DNA from: Eleusine coracana subsp. coracana
Taxonomy: Eukaryota; Streptophyta; Magnoliopsida; Poales; Poaceae
Assembly (NCBI GenBank): GCA_032690845.1
Contig: CM064427.1
Location: 6,025,501 to 6,089,500 of the forward strand
Length of the DNA stretch: 64,000 nucleotides
Direction of reading: 5' to 3'
Shown here: piece after piece, positions 1 through 12,259 of the stretch
Numbering within the stretch: position 1 is the first letter of the stretch
Layout: each line of letters opens with the position of its first letter
Program-made: the position numbers and the translations under genes
The notes under the pieces: model-generated
What the model was told of the DNA's origin: nothing
Seen by the model: only the letters and a program-made list of their open reading frames with translations
Databases searched by the model: none

Positions 1-3000
1 AGTTTGCTTGTGCGCCGTGCGACTTGCGAAATCAACGAATTTGTTCGTTTTAAATTTGAGGGGGCGGCGGTCAACGCTAACCTGCGGGGAATAACAGTAG
101 GATAAAGACGATAACGATCATGATGATGCTGAGCAGGGGCAGTCCGGTCAAAGAGAGATAACTTTCAGCCGGGTTTCACGATTTGATCGTTCTACCATTC
201 TATGCTTGGTGACATCACACATAGAATTGCCAGACTCAGAGGACTGACTACGTTCTTCCAGATTGCACACACTAAGCCAGATCTATTTCCTCTTTGAGTT
301 ATTTTTTAATCGAAACACATCTTTGCAACAACTTTGGAAACTTCGCACGCCTCTCTGTGGTGGAATTATTATGCCCCGTCACGCTTCCTTGCAAATTCAC
401 GTTAGTAGATTATGAGCATCGAAGCAAAAGCAAGACCACGCGTTCTTCATACTGCCAAATACAGTACGTCAACTGAACTAGCCAACCAAGTCTAGTGTCT
501 ACAATTATAGGTCGCTTCTCACGTGAAGTCTCATTTAATAACAAAGAAGCAAAAACACATATATCATCAAGAGAACCCGCAACTGGAAGAATTGTGCACG
601 AAGTCGTTCGCAGGCGTCGTCAAGTAGTTTTCTTGCTCGAAATGCAGTTACGAAAACTCTCACCCTTCTGAATTGCTTGTATTCCTTGACATGCTCTGCT
701 CTGAACTTCGCCGGAACCGTTACAATTTTTTAGCTTGATTCTCATTTTTGTATCAACCTGCTGATCTCGACCGCGCATACGTGCGCTTCGTCTTTTTCTT
801 TTTATGGTTTAGTTCGTCAGAGAATTTCCCACAATCTTTTTCGCACTTGTCTCTTTGTCGCTTAAAGATACGCATAGGAGACGTCACAATGTCTGGAAGC
901 ATATCTGAAGTTCGGCACGCTTATCTAGTGCTTATCGGTGTAGATTGTCGTGTTCTTCTTATTCACTCTCGGCTCGTCGTACTGCATTATTCTGAACTGC
1001 GATGCGAAATAATTACAGTCGTTTCCACGTATGAAAACATGCCCAAGCTTCGATGGATTTCAAAAAAGAAAACAAAATTACTTCCAAGCCTCGATGACCG
1101 AATTTATTTTATTTTCTTTTATTTTGAGGCGATCCTCGTTGACCGATCTAGCAGACATGTTTTTTTTTTTCTCGTGCTCAGGAGCTGGGCCCCAAATTTT
1201 TAAAAGCTGAATAGTAAAGCTGATAACAGATGGGCCTCTTTTTCTCAGTTCCACCTCGCTATATCGAGGTCTAGGCCCATATGCTCGACTGTAAAGGAGG
1301 CCTTGCTAATCACAAAGGGGCAAATTGAAATAGTCTTTGCTACCAGAAACCGGAATTTCCAGTTTCGTGGAGAGCTTGTCGCCCTCCTATCTGTTTTTCA
1401 TCCTTCTTTACTATCGCGTTGCCTTGTTCCTTTTTGTTTTCCAATAAAGTACTTTGCTCCCACTACAGCAGTACGTTCGCAGCTTTCTTGTTTTTTCTTC
1501 TTTTCTCAGACTGGATGCAATGACGATGCTGATGTGTGACTGGATGCTCCTCTTCTCAGTGCTCACCTTTCGTCTTAAAATCACACCAAGAAGTGAAAGC
1601 TTGCGGCTATCTTTTTACAATCTACTCACTGCGCACCCTGTGTACAATGCATGTCAATACGCACCAGACATCAAGTACAGAAAACCCAACATCAGCATTG
1701 TACTATTAGTAGTGCGTTGGTTGAGTACTTGAGTTTAGGGGAGGACCCGGAGGAGTGTACTCCACCTTCCGCTGCTCGCGGCGGATTACGCGGGACAGCT
1801 CGTGCGTTGGGGAGGAAGAAGGAATCATTTCATTCCCAGTTCCCTCCGGTCTCGAGGACTGGTGGTAAGCCTGCAGGTGGCCGGCAAGAATCACAGTTTC
1901 AGCGCCACCGCACGCCCGTTCTCGGGCCGCTGGAACCCAGCCTTGCAACACTCGCCACCGCAGCGGAATGTTCACCCGTCGTCGGGATCCTCGTCGCCTG
2001 CTGCGTCCCCGCACGCACGGCTCGCGCAGTTCCACGACCAAAAAAATCAAAGCGTTTGCTAATTGCTATGAGGTCAACGAACTTTTTTTTTTTTACTAAG
2101 AAGAGCACAGCCTTTTTCGTTTTAAGAGGCCACGAGGTGCTACTGTGCTTCCCGTCTCTCACACGCGCCGTCGCATACCCATACGCAACTCATTTGCATA
2201 GGGTACTCCTTTTTTTATGGACGCCGTTCGGTGCGTGTCAATCGCGCGCAAGCTCGTGAGGCGCATGGTGTCCGTAACCATGACACCAAGCTCCGCACCA
2301 ACTTTTCACGGTGCCCGCTGTCTATTCTTGTCTGCAGCTAACTAATCGGAACAGTGCGTTTTCAGAATCTGATGGACCACCTGTGCAGGTTCCATGCAGA
2401 CAAGCGAAGTAGCCCAAGGGAACCAAAACTCATGCACACTGTAGCCGTGGGCTACCCTCGCTACATCCAAAACGGAGTAGAGTTAAAAAAAAAAAGAAAA
2501 AAAAAAGCTAACCAAAGCGACTGCATGTGCGCAACAATACAGTGGGATGACGAAGCTCGTCAGGAATGCAGCACTACGTACGTTGGAAGCCCAATCAGTT
2601 GAAGCACTAGTTCTTGTTGCTTCTGCTGCTACTGCGTACTTACTGTACCAACCAATTTACAGCGATAATGGCTTGGGATCTGGCGCACATGGCCGCGGGA
2701 CAAGCCAGGCAACATGCAACAAAATGGTGGAGATGCGTAGGGGGGGGGGGGGGGGGGGGGGGGCGAAGGAGGAAGCGGTACGAAAAGAATAAAAGACTGA
2801 TGAGGGATCAGCAAAACAATGTGCCGGTGGTTAAACTGTTCAGCAGCATGCAGCTGCAGCGGCTGCTGTACTGTACATTGAATGCCGACTGTCCCAAGGA
2901 TTCCAACCGGAAACAGATACGGGAGTTAACACTACTGCAGGTTTGCTCTGCAACGGGCTAAAGAAATTGTACAGAGGCAAGAACTACGAACAACTTGAAC

Positions 3001-3228
3001 AGTTCAATTCTGTTATGAGATCGAGCGCGCTAGGTACCGCCTAAGCTAAAAATGCTTCGTTCTTTCACTGCTCGCTGCACCTTTGCCCGCCTTTTTCTCT
3101 TTGGAGCGTCTCGTTGGTTCCGAGCGCTGCACGCACGCACAGGCGGCAGGCCTTTGCTTTCCGCGCCGCCGCTTTTTGGTTCCAGCTTTACGCTTTAATT
3201 CCCGGCCGTCGCACGTCATCAATCGTCA
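1..3228. other. Intergenic DNA, no gene recognised
   Basis: I see no supportable coding region here. Open frames are short, occur in several frames at once and show no recognisable domain. The stretch 1740-2040 is GC-rich and open on both strands, which is typical of CpG-rich grass DNA rather than of a gene. A 24-nt G homopolymer lies at 2740-2763. The end of this stretch, roughly 2950-3228, should contain the 3' UTR of the minus-strand KRP gene that ends at 3229, but I cannot place the poly(A) site. Confidence 0.5.
2740..2763. repeat. G homopolymer (24 nt)
   Basis: An uninterrupted run of 24 G is seen directly. Its length is likely to vary between reads and individuals, so it may be partly a sequencing or assembly artefact. 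On the minus strand it is a C run. Confidence 0.9.
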
Positions 3229-4339
3229 TCAGCCGCTGGCCACCGGAGTCCACTCGAATCGGCCGCCGGCGTCGAGGGGCACGCCGCGCACCACGTCGAA
3301 GTTGTACCTGGGAAATCGAGAGAGAGAGCAACGTCGTCAGCAAAATGTGTCGTGGTACACGCAGAGAGAGTTTGCACCAACAACGGACAGTAAATTCCCA
3401 ATAACTTACTTGGCCGCGAAACGTTCGGCCTCGGCCTTCTCCGCGGCGGCGAAGAACTCCTCGATCTCCTCCGCCGGTGGCATCGTCCTTGCCCTGCAGG
3501 CCACCGTTGTCGTCGCGGTGGCAGAAGACCGCCGAGGTTGGCGGTGCTTCGGGTCGTCGTCGGTCGCCTTACTCGACTCCTGGTCACTGATGTCTCCCGG
3601 CGCCCGGCTTGACGGCGTCACCTCCCTCCTGAATTCCGAAATTCACCGAAAAAAAAAAACGGTTAGAAGATCCTGCCACCGTGCCACTAGTTCGCAAGAA
3701 CGTACACGGTACAATCTAGTACAAGATTGCAGAATCTATGACAGAGGAGCTCACCATTCTCGACGACCGCAGCCGGCCGAGTCACTTACGGAGCTCTCCT
3801 CGCCGCAATTCATGTGGACCTGTGTAGAACCAAAAAACAAAGGGCGGGCGGCATAATTCAGCGCCAGAACCAGGTGTGAAACAGCTCGAATTGCAGGAGA
3901 ATTTGACAGCTACGGTGTTCGAGATCACCTCTCCCGCGCAATGGTTAAGCGCTGCGGCGTCCACCGACGACGCCGTGCTGGAGCACCTCGAGACCCCGGC
4001 CACCGCCTCCACAGGCAAAGCTCCTTCTTCTTCCTCCTCCGCCGCGGCGGCCACTGGAACCGGCTCTCGCGGCGACACCACCACCACCTCGGCCGCGACC
4101 ATGAACACACTCCGGCTCCTCAGCTGCAGGTAGCAGCACCCTTCCGCCGCGCCGGCACCATCATCGTCCACTGCTTCCACCTCCGCACGCGTCGGCGCCG
4201 CCTTCCTCGGTCGCTTCGGCGTCGGCACGCTCGCCGCGGCGGCTGAGCGCGACCGCGTCCGGACGCCGGCGACGACCACGGCTGGCGCTGCTGCCCCCGT
4301 CCCTCCTCCGCCCCTGCACTTCCTGATGTACTTCCCCAT
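3229..4339 (-). CDS. KRP: KRP/ICK cyclin-dependent kinase inhibitor (4 exons)
   Basis: Nuclear inhibitor of plant CDK-cyclin complexes (CDKA/CYCD class) that restrains cell division. Exons on the minus strand are 4339-3929, 3819-3755, 3628-3410 and 3307-3229. All introns are GT-AG and the joined frame is 774 nt, or 257 aa. The N-terminus starts MGKYIRKCRG, the conserved KRP start, followed by an RTRSRS basic motif near residue 27 and a YLQLRSR motif near residue 70. The last two exons give the CDK/cyclin-binding region, with EEIEEFFAAAEKAEAERFAAK followed across the last intron by YNFD and RFEWTPV (about residues 209-255). This C-terminal block is the family signature and is complete. The middle is rich in Ala, Glu and Ser, as in rice KRP4/5-like members. 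The start is the only Met giving the canonical N-terminus. Family assignment is firm; which KRP paralogue it is remains open. Confidence 0.93.
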
Positions 4340-6628
4340 TTCCCCGTGTCAAACCAAACCAACCCCCTGCTGCTTTGGACGGACGCTTTCCTGCCCTTTT
4401 TATCTATCGCACCCTTGCTGCCTCCTGGCAAAGACGGCCGCTGCTGCGCGTAAAATTACTGAACGCGGTCAGAGGCGAGATCCGGATCCGACGGCGCGCC
4501 GGGACCCGGCGGGGGCCGTTGGGGAACGGGCGGCGGGCGGGGTCTCTCTCTCTCTCTCTCTCTCACGTGAACGAGAACGGGTCGCTGCGAAGAAAAAACG
4601 GCGCGTCATGATTGCCGGATCGCACGGGTGGGGTGGTGGGGGCTCTCGCGTGAGTTTCCGGAATTCAAAACCCGGCGGCGTCGGTCGCCATCGCGGCGTG
4701 ATGGGCTCGGCTCAGCTCAGCTCAGCGCCGAGCAGTATAGTCCGTAAATGCTGCTGATGCAGCGGTGCGACGTGTGGGTGGGAGGCCGCTCGCTCGTTTC
4801 AGTGCCGTGTGGTCCGGAGTGCCACGAGCGAGCGTGCACATGCGTGCTGTTCCACTCTCGGGAGCCCCCATCAGCCGTAGTAGTAGCATGGCCGAGAACG
4901 TGCGCGTTAGGCATTTACTCACTCCTGCGCCTTCGTTTTCCAGCCCTTGATGATGGGACGAACTATAAATAACCACTGCTCACGTGATGATGCTCCAGGA
5001 ATTCGGCTGGTTACCCCGAACCGGGCGGCTCTGACAGGGTTCGCGAAGGCTTGCTTGTCAGATCGGAGCGTGAACCACGTACTCCCTCCCATGTCTTGTT
5101 GCGCAAAGCCGGGTGGGGAGCGCCAAATCTACGCATGGCGGCGTGCGTGCACGTACGCTCGACTGTGACGCCGGACTGTCACGCACGTGACTGTGCCGGT
5201 CTCTCACGCCGCCAATCACGCATATATGCGCGTCGTCGTACATGTCGCCCCTGCTCCAGAACGATCGAAGAACTACGCTCCACGGCTCATTAGTAGTTTA
5301 GTACAAACTACTGCGCCTACACGTACTTCATATGGCCGTTGGCCTGAGCTGCTTACGTGACCTTTCTTTTTCTTTTTACACCGCGAATTGCAGCAGCGAG
5401 CGCAGCCGTCCGGTAATTAGCTGGAGCATGAAGATAAGCTGGGGAAGTCTGTGGTCTGCATACCCGGGATGAGCGAAGCGCAACGCAGGCGGACGTCGAG
5501 AGCGAACGAAAGGGCAAAGCTGGTCGTGCCAAGCAGGCGTCTCGTCTGTATGAGCGAAGGTGGAGCAGATGTGGCACATGCGTGCGTGCCTGCCCGTTTT
5601 CACGCGCCTGCAAGTTCGTTTTGCTCGCCACGACGGGTGTGCACGCAGGCATTGCTGCCGGGCGACGACGCGACATGCGTGGCGCGCATATGTCCAGTGA
5701 CGCGAGCAGGATTGTCCGGTCCGCTTGGATCGATCAAACCCATCAATCGGTTTCTGACAGCCAAATTCCTCGTGAGCTAGTATAGTCAAGAGCAAAAGTT
5801 CCAGGCGGCTTTCAAATGGAAGACATTCGCATCGTGTCCGTGCAGAATAAAAACCAAAGACGCATACATCACACACACGGCAGACACATCCAGCGCCGCT
5901 CTGTACTGTTTGTACAACTTACATTGTGCTAGTACATTCTGACACAAAAGGTTGCGCGCAAAAGCTCCAATTATTGCTGGTCTCTGTCCGTGTCGGACTT
6001 TGCTACTGTCGGGAAACGAACGAATTACACGTCAGAGAGCATTTGCTACCACAACAACTGGCAGCGTCCTTGTATATGGGTGCATGGCGCCAGCGAACTT
6101 TCCCTCGTAATAATTTTTCCGTTTACGACGCAGGCACTCCGTCGTCGACGAGCTCGATCACTCATGCTCCAATAATTCAATCCTACAGGTACAGGATAAA
6201 GTAGGAATAGGATGTCGTCTACCGCTGCACCGTTTACATACCCTTGAAGTGCGTAGATAAACAAAACCATCTCTGTCGATTCTGCTCCCAGTCCAAATTA
6301 TAGGATCAAAAAAGGTCATAGCTGACCATGTGTGCTCATATTATAATGATCCGGGCCGGGGCTATCCTTTGGGATCGGAGTGTTTCATCTGACCAAGCAA
6401 CCAAAGAAACACTGACGTCGTCTGTGGGACAAAGTTTCGATTTAATTTGGGACCCACATTTAGTACTTTTGTTAGTCCTGTAAACAACACAATGCTAATC
6501 ACGCATGACTTTTTTATTCTTGATATATAGGCTGCTAAGCATATTATCTGATCGATGGATGGACTCATATCGTGATTGGGGGAGGGTCCAGATAATGATG
6601 AGTTGTACATTGAGTTTGTTTATGGTGC
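4340..6628. other. Upstream region of KRP and intergenic DNA
   Basis: The first few hundred bases are the likely promoter and 5' UTR of the minus-strand KRP gene. They include a TC microsatellite at 4543-4564 and, on the minus strand, an AT-rich GATAAAAAGG stretch near 4398-4410 that could be a TATA-like box. This is only a position-based guess. From about 5000 to 6628 I see no gene. Open frames on both strands lack domains and look like chance frames in CpG-rich DNA. Confidence 0.4.
4543..4564. repeat. (TC)n microsatellite upstream of KRP
   Basis: Eleven TC dinucleotides lie about 205 bp upstream of the KRP start codon. On the gene's own strand this is a GA tract. GA/CT tracts are common in plant core promoters and 5' UTRs, so a regulatory role is possible but not shown. 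Confidence 0.85.
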
Positions 6629-6631
6629 CTT

Positions 6632-7112
6632 CACTACTATAATAATGCTCTATAGCGACAGGCTAAAAGGTTGTGCGCAAATGTCGGGACTCAAACTACG
6701 AACGAGAAAATATAGTAGCGGACTAATGTCCGCTACTAAATTTGCGATAGAAAAATAAAAAAATAAATAAAAAGATCCACCAACGACCGTCGGGAGCCGC
6801 CGTCGTCCGCGACCGGATCCACCGTCACCGCTGCCGCTGCCCGCCCGCTCCCGGATCCACCGTCGCCGCCGCCGCCCGCGCACGGATCTGCCGTAGTTGC
6901 CGCCCACGCCCGGATCAGCCGCCGCCGCCGTCGCCCATGCCCAGATGGGGAGCAGCCGCCCGCGCCCGGATCTGCCGCCACCACCCGCACCGAGGAGGAG
7001 GGACCGGCGGGGAGGGCTCTGCCCGATGGGGATGGGACCGTCGGCGGGGGTCGACAGGGGCGGGTGCGGAGGGGGCCGATGCCGGCAGGGGGGGGAGGGG
7101 GGGAAGGGCAGC

Positions 7113-7160
<48 letters not shown>

Positions 7161-7492
7161 AGGTGGCGACGACTGTGTGTGTGGAGGGTAAAATTTGCTA
7201 AGTGTTGTTTTTATAGTATAGGGTGAGGTGGATAGGTTGCATCTGAATCGTTTATTTCTTATCCAACAGTCATAGACAACTCAATTTTAGTGGCGGACCA
7301 TGCCCATCACTGTCGTACGCGAGGTAGTGGCGGACGTTGTCTTCGTAGTCGTGGTCCCCTTTAATCCGTCACTACTTTTCTATGATTAGTAATGGGCTAC
7401 ATAGTAAGACCGTGCGTAGTTGCGGTCCTTTCTAATGTCCGCTGTTGAGAAATTTTAGACGTCCGTTACTACAGAGTTTTTTTATAGTAGTG
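6632..7492. mobile_element. Non-autonomous CACTA element, complete, 861 bp
   Basis: The ends are CACTACTATAATAATGC on the left and, read inward from the right, CACTACTATAAAAAAAC, the CACTA signature. A perfect 3-bp target site duplication CTT flanks it (6629-6631 and 7493-7495), as expected for the CACTA/EnSpm superfamily. Sub-terminal repeats around TAGTGGCGGAC and a palindromic GTAGCGGAC...GTCCGCTAC stretch (about 6714-6740) resemble the sub-terminal transposase-binding repeats of the superfamily. It encodes no transposase. The interior is GC-rich (6790-7110) and includes an AG microsatellite and a G run. Confidence 0.88.
7115..7160. repeat. (AG)n tract followed by G10
   Basis: About 18 AG dinucleotides (7115-7150) run directly into ten G residues inside the CACTA element. 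It is a simple-sequence tract likely to be length-variable. Confidence 0.9.
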
Positions 7493-7495
7493 CTT

Positions 7496-8238
7496 CAATA
7501 GAGGCACGGCGAAAGATGAGGCTCCTACACTAGTTGAGAGTTGGGACGCACATCAGCTCAGGTTAGTGGAGATCATAGTTTGAATCCCTATTCAGATTTA
7601 CTTGGTTTGATTCGAAGATCAAAGATGATGACACATCAGCATGATTGCGTCGTTACTTGCTGCGCACAAAACAGACTCAGAAAGAAAGAACAAGAAAGCT
7701 GCAAACTTCATAGACTGCGGCAATGGGAGCAGAGAACAGAAGGGAACGTGGGCAACACGATGAAAAAAGGACGACATGTTCCAGGAAACGGGAAATTGCG
7801 GGTTCTGGAAGCAAGAATATTCCAGTTTGGCCCTTTGTGATTAGCCTCAGCTGAACTGTCAGTGACGAGTGACGACAGTCAGCCTACGTGTCCAACAGCG
7901 GAAGGGACCATATGCATGCATCAGTGAACGCGGATGTACAGGAATGACAGCAGAACGAATGAAATGGCACGCAGATGATGCCTCTCCAAATGTGGCCAGT
8001 TTCGGTTTTTGAAGCCTCACTGTGGACTTGTCATTGGCAAAACCACACTCTAACGAAATGTTCAGTCCAACCAGACCACGTTTTGCCAATGATTGTTAGA
8101 CTGCACGATCCAGATGTTGCAGTTGTTACGGGCTGATTGTTATCAATAGCCGGCTGAGGTGAAACGCACCACTAGCACTAGGCAGGGAACGAGGGAGGCT
8201 CGGACTACGTACGCCGTGCGCTGGCACTGACTAGCTAG
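7496..8238. other. Intergenic DNA, nothing recognised
   Basis: Moderate-GC sequence between the CACTA element and a MITE. The short open frames at 7541-7840 (plus) and 7859-8089 (minus) have no recognisable domain and no splice-supported extension. I do not annotate them. Confidence 0.4.
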
Positions 8239-8479
8239 TACTACCTACCTTCTAAAATATAAGTATTTATTAATTTTCTGATATTATATTTGATCATTTG
8301 TTTTATTTAAATATTTTTTAAAATTATAAAAACAAATAAATTATGTTTAAAGTATATCTAATAATAAAACAATTCATAATAAAATAAATAATATTCTCAT
8401 AAATTTTTTGAATAAAATAAACTATTAAATACAGTCTTTAAAAGTTAATAAATAGTTACATTTTGAAATGGAGAGAGTA
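8239..8479. mobile_element. Stowaway-like MITE
   Basis: AT-rich 240-bp element. The left end (ACCTTCTAAAATATAAGTATTT) is an imperfect inverted copy of the right end (AAATAGTTACATTTTGAAATGG and GAGAGAGTA). It is flanked by TA on both sides, the Stowaway/Tc1-mariner target. There is no coding capacity. Confidence 0.65.
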
Positions 8480-9708
8480 GCCTATAAGGACGGGATCACA
8501 CTGCGCACTTGCGCAGCAATTCCGAGAAGGACAATTCTGACGTGACGGCGTCCGGCCCTGCTGTGGTAGCCACTGTCACTTCCTTCTCCCTGGCGCCGCG
8601 CCAATAACCGCTTCTTGTCTCCTCCTTCGTTCTCCGGTGCGCATGTGGGCACTTCCTGGCTCAGCTGGACGCTGCGCCGGGGACTTGCCGATGATGCGGT
8701 GCCTGCCGCTGCCATGGCAGGCCGGCAAGGCGCCGGGTAGGTAGGTGCTGCACTGTGTGAACGCACATGAAACCCTTCCCGAGGGGTACATATGCCGTCA
8801 TCAGTGATCAGTATTGATCGCTGCCTTCGCTGTTCTGATGCGGAGACGTGTTCAAAACGTCACCAAACAACAGGTCATTGCTTGTGACGGAATGGAAGTT
8901 TCGGATTGTGACCATAGTAACCGTCATAAGTGCAATATGTAAAAAATTCGCAATGACATCGTTCCTTACGGGCTGGGCCTTTGGACCGCAGTTTGTGTGA
9001 AATATGGGCTCGTTGGGGAGATTTTTTTTTCCAAATTGTCGGCTTCGGACCACAGTACCTGCGTCGTAAATCTCGTGCTACTGCTGCGCCGTGCCGCTGG
9101 ATCTGCCTCCCCAGTCTGGTCTCGCCGGGAGCAGCAATGGAGCGGTGTCTGGTCTTGCGCCGGGAGCTACGCAAGGAGCGGCCACGATCTTTCCGAACTG
9201 GTTTATCCTCGGTCGTGTGCAAAGCCGGCGAATCGAGCTCCTCTCTTCCAACTTCGGCCAAGAGGTCGGAGCACGCCTCGGCCGCATAAGTATCCCTCAC
9301 CTCGCCGGGCTTCGTCGGCCTGGTCACCATCCTACTTATCTCGTCATCGCTAGTGCATTCCAGTAAGCTGCTTCGACCCTTAATCCTGCCGAGTCTGTTC
9401 TGCTGAGCCCCTAGCGGCGCCGGCACCAGCAAGTGCTGGAATCGCAATGACCAAGGGCGTCGCGCCCTGCCATTTTTTCGTAGCCTCGCTTCTCCAGACT
9501 CCACTAATCTATCACTCACAGGGCGCTTCGTGCCATGCTCCGCCCACCGGCAAGTGCTTCTGCATCCAGTAGCTCCGCGTGCAAAGAAGGTATGTGATAT
9601 GATGTGAATCCTTTGTAATACATACAGGTTTTCAATTCTATTGTCTTATATTTTGGATAAGTTAAAGGTTAACATAGCAGTAAAATAATTGCTACGAATT
9701 TTCAACAG
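8480..9708. other. Unassigned GC-rich DNA upstream of CACTA transposase
   Basis: GC-rich sequence with long but mutually overlapping open frames on both strands (for example 8875-9519 minus and 8981-9353 plus). No domain is recognisable. It may be the non-coding or captured portion of the old CACTA element whose transposase follows, but I cannot show its boundaries. Confidence 0.3.
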
Positions 9709-10316
9709 ATGAATAGAAGCTCTTGGATAAATGAACCCCCATGATCTGTAAAATATCACGATGGGGTGATTGAGTTCATGATGTTTGTTCGTGAACGGTT
9801 TGATAAGTTGGTAAAAATATTATGTCCATGTCGCACCTGTCTCAATCGAATTAAGGAACCTCAACCAGTTGTGTTTGCCCACTTAAGTACCCGTGGAATG
9901 GCAAGCACATATACTAAGTGGATCCATCACGAAGAACCATTAGATGTTGTTGGAAATCATAATTGGTTCACACACAATCAGAATAACCAAGCTGTTGGAG
10001 TGGAGGATATTCCACGGTCAAATGATGATGATGACATAAATGATAGGATTCCTGATATGGTTGGGAAATTGTTGGCAGGTGAACGCAATCCTAGCGACAA
10101 AACAAACCAGCATGAAGAACAAATAATGTTTGCAAGTATAATTGATGAATTAAAGCGTAAACTTTATCCTGGATGTTCTACTTTCTTCAGATTTTCTTTT
10201 ATTATGAAGTTACTACATATCAAAACGTACTATCGGATATCCAATGTTGCAGTTACTGCAATAGTGAAGTTATTATCAGAAGCATGGCCGTGTTGTGATC
10301 TTCCGTATAGTCGCAC
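9709..10316 (+). pseudogene. Truncated CACTA (En/Spm) TNP2-type transposase
   Basis: The frame begins with ATG at 9709 and encodes the transposase-associated domain of plant CACTA proteins: YHDGVIEF, then CPCRTCLNR, then a WIHH motif. After an acidic linker it enters the start of the TNP2 transposase region (LYPGCSTFFRFSFIMKLLHI at about 10167-10226). An in-frame TGA lies at 9742-9744, and homology ends near 10316. The catalytic part is therefore missing and the copy is dead. The bases before the ATG (TTTCAACAG) could be a splice acceptor. It may once have supplied transposase to elements like the CACTA element at 6632. Confidence 0.75.
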
Positions 10317-10743
10317 TCGAGCATGTGTACCCAACCTTGGCCAGCGTCGTGATTTGTAACTTGGGAGGCCTGGAAACAGGGATTGCGCATCTGATGATTG
10401 ATCGACTGATCCAGTGAAGGGGACTGTTTGTAGCCGGGATCCGGGAGTGTTGAAGGCCCCGCTACTCTGGTGAGCCCTAGGAGGTCTTTCGTTCGGTAAT
10501 TTGTAACGGAATTCGATTACAACGTAAATTGATTATGATAAAACATGTTTGTTTGAATAGACTATGTAATCGAATACACCGTAATCAGATCCGGGCTTAT
10601 TCAACTCCGATACACTCCCTCCCCCACCGGAATCACATCTCAGTACGCCGCTCTACAATCTCGTCTCTCTCTCTGACCTCTCTCGTGCCATCAAATCTCA
10701 GGCGCCTCCCGTTCCTCAGCGTCATCGCCTCGTCGCCGTTGTG

Positions 10744-10951
10744 TGTTGAAGATATAGTTCTAGAAGGCCTCTCCTATGCGTGTTGTAATCTATTCAAGAT
10801 AGAGATAAGTAGTTAGAGATAAAGGCTGATTGTAACAACGTATCGTAACAGCTTCTGACTCTGGTTGTAAGCCACGGTAGGGGCTATTCCTACTCTATAT
10901 AAACATGCAGGGCTACCGAGGTCAAGGTATGCCTTACCTAAAATTTCTACA
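10744..10951 (+). repeat. 5' LTR of copia element (208 bp)
   Basis: Direct repeat of 15356-15576, with TG...CA ends. The sequence CTATATAAAC near 10896-10905 is a probable TATA box for element transcription. Confidence 0.93.
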
Positions 10952-10988
10952 TGGTAATCAGAGCCATCCTCCTATAGCACATCAAACC

Positions 10989-12234
10989 ATGTCAACTTCT
11001 TCCTCTCTTTTGCTTCCCAACCTCACCACCCACCAAACTACAAAGAAGCTTACGAGGGAGAATTTCCTGCCATGGAGTGCGCAGGTGTTGCCTGCAGTTA
11101 GTGGTGCACAACTCATGGGGTTACTTGATGGAACTGAGGCTGCGCTGCCCAAAGAATTTGAAGTTAAAGTGGGCGTAAATATGGAGAAGCAGCCTAACCC
11201 GAGGTACGCTGCGTGGTTAGCCAAGAATCAACATCTCCTTGGTTACATCAACACTTCCCTATCCAGGGAGGTTCTGGCGCCGATGTCAAGGATGACGTCG
11301 TCCAGGGATGTTTGGGCGATTATCCAGAAGATGTTTTCTTCATAGTATCGGTCGAGGCTGATCAACATTAGGTCGAAGTTGTCGACAACCCGCAAGGGAG
11401 AGATGTCGGCGATGGCCTACTACAACAAGATGATCGGGTACGCGGATAGATGGCAGCCGCGGGGAAGCCCTTTGAGGATGATGATGTGATTTCATACATC
11501 TTAGCAGGTCTTGGTCCAGAGTACAATCCCATGATCGGCAAGTCATAGGGGCGTCCGAGGTTGTAACGCTTAGTGATTTGTATGCTAAGCTGTTGGCGAT
11601 AGAAACTCGTGTTGAAAACCAACACAATTACCAGATGTCTAATAATTTGGCATCTAGAGGGCGTGGCAATGGTGGCTACAATAGTGGCCGTGGCAGCAAT
11701 GATGGATCGCACGGCGGCTTCAACCGTGGTGGACATAGCTACGGTACAGGCGCTGGTCGTGGTGGGAACAACCATGACAGAGAAGATGACGAAAGTAATC
11801 CGCCGCATAGGTGCCAGATCTGCAACAAGAATGGGCACACAGCGGACAGGTGCTGGAAGAGGTTTGACAAGAACGTCAAACTTCTAGAAAGGTCAAGCAA
11901 CATGGCAGCCAACTCATCCTACAACGTGGACACTGATTGGTATATCGACACTGGTGCAACAGATCACATCACGGGGGAGCTTGATAAGCTTACCACCCGT
12001 GAGAAGTACAAAGGAGGAGATCAAGTGAAGACCGCAAACAGTGCAGGTATGGCAATTGTGCATATTGGTCAAAACACTATTACCACTCCCCATTGTATGT
12101 CCCTTCTGCTACAAAAAATCTTGCATTCATTCATCGTCTTACTTCTGATAACAATGTTTTCATTGAATATCACCCTCACTATTTTTGATAAAGGACCGAG
12201 CAACCAAGATCACTCATCTTTGAGGCCCGTGTAG
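10989..12234 (+). pseudogene. copia gag and protease (frameshifted)
   Basis: Gag starts at ATG 10989 (MSTSSSLLLPN) and holds the copia gag pattern with LTRENFLPW near its start. A stop at 11343-11345 and a frame change break it. It resumes at 11578 with a Gly/Asn-rich stretch, the zinc knuckle CQICNKNGHTADRC (about 11815-11856) and the protease motif DTGATDHITGEL (about 11949-11984). The nucleocapsid and protease functions are recognisable but not expressed as one product. Confidence 0.85.
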
Positions 12235-12259
12235 AGATGGTCTCTATCCCATTCCTAGT

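Noticed and set aside
1651..2259. A 202-codon plus-strand frame with a 114-codon minus-strand counterpart
   Set aside because: Frames open on both strands in CpG-rich DNA, with low-complexity translation, no domain and no splice-supported extension.
5376..5876. A 166-codon minus-strand frame
   Set aside because: Cys/Arg-rich, no recognisable domain, overlaps open frames on the plus strand. Judged to be chance.
8875..9519. A 214-codon minus-strand frame
   Set aside because: Composition is charged and low-complexity and no domain is visible. Plus-strand frames are equally open. Possibly captured or non-coding CACTA DNA.
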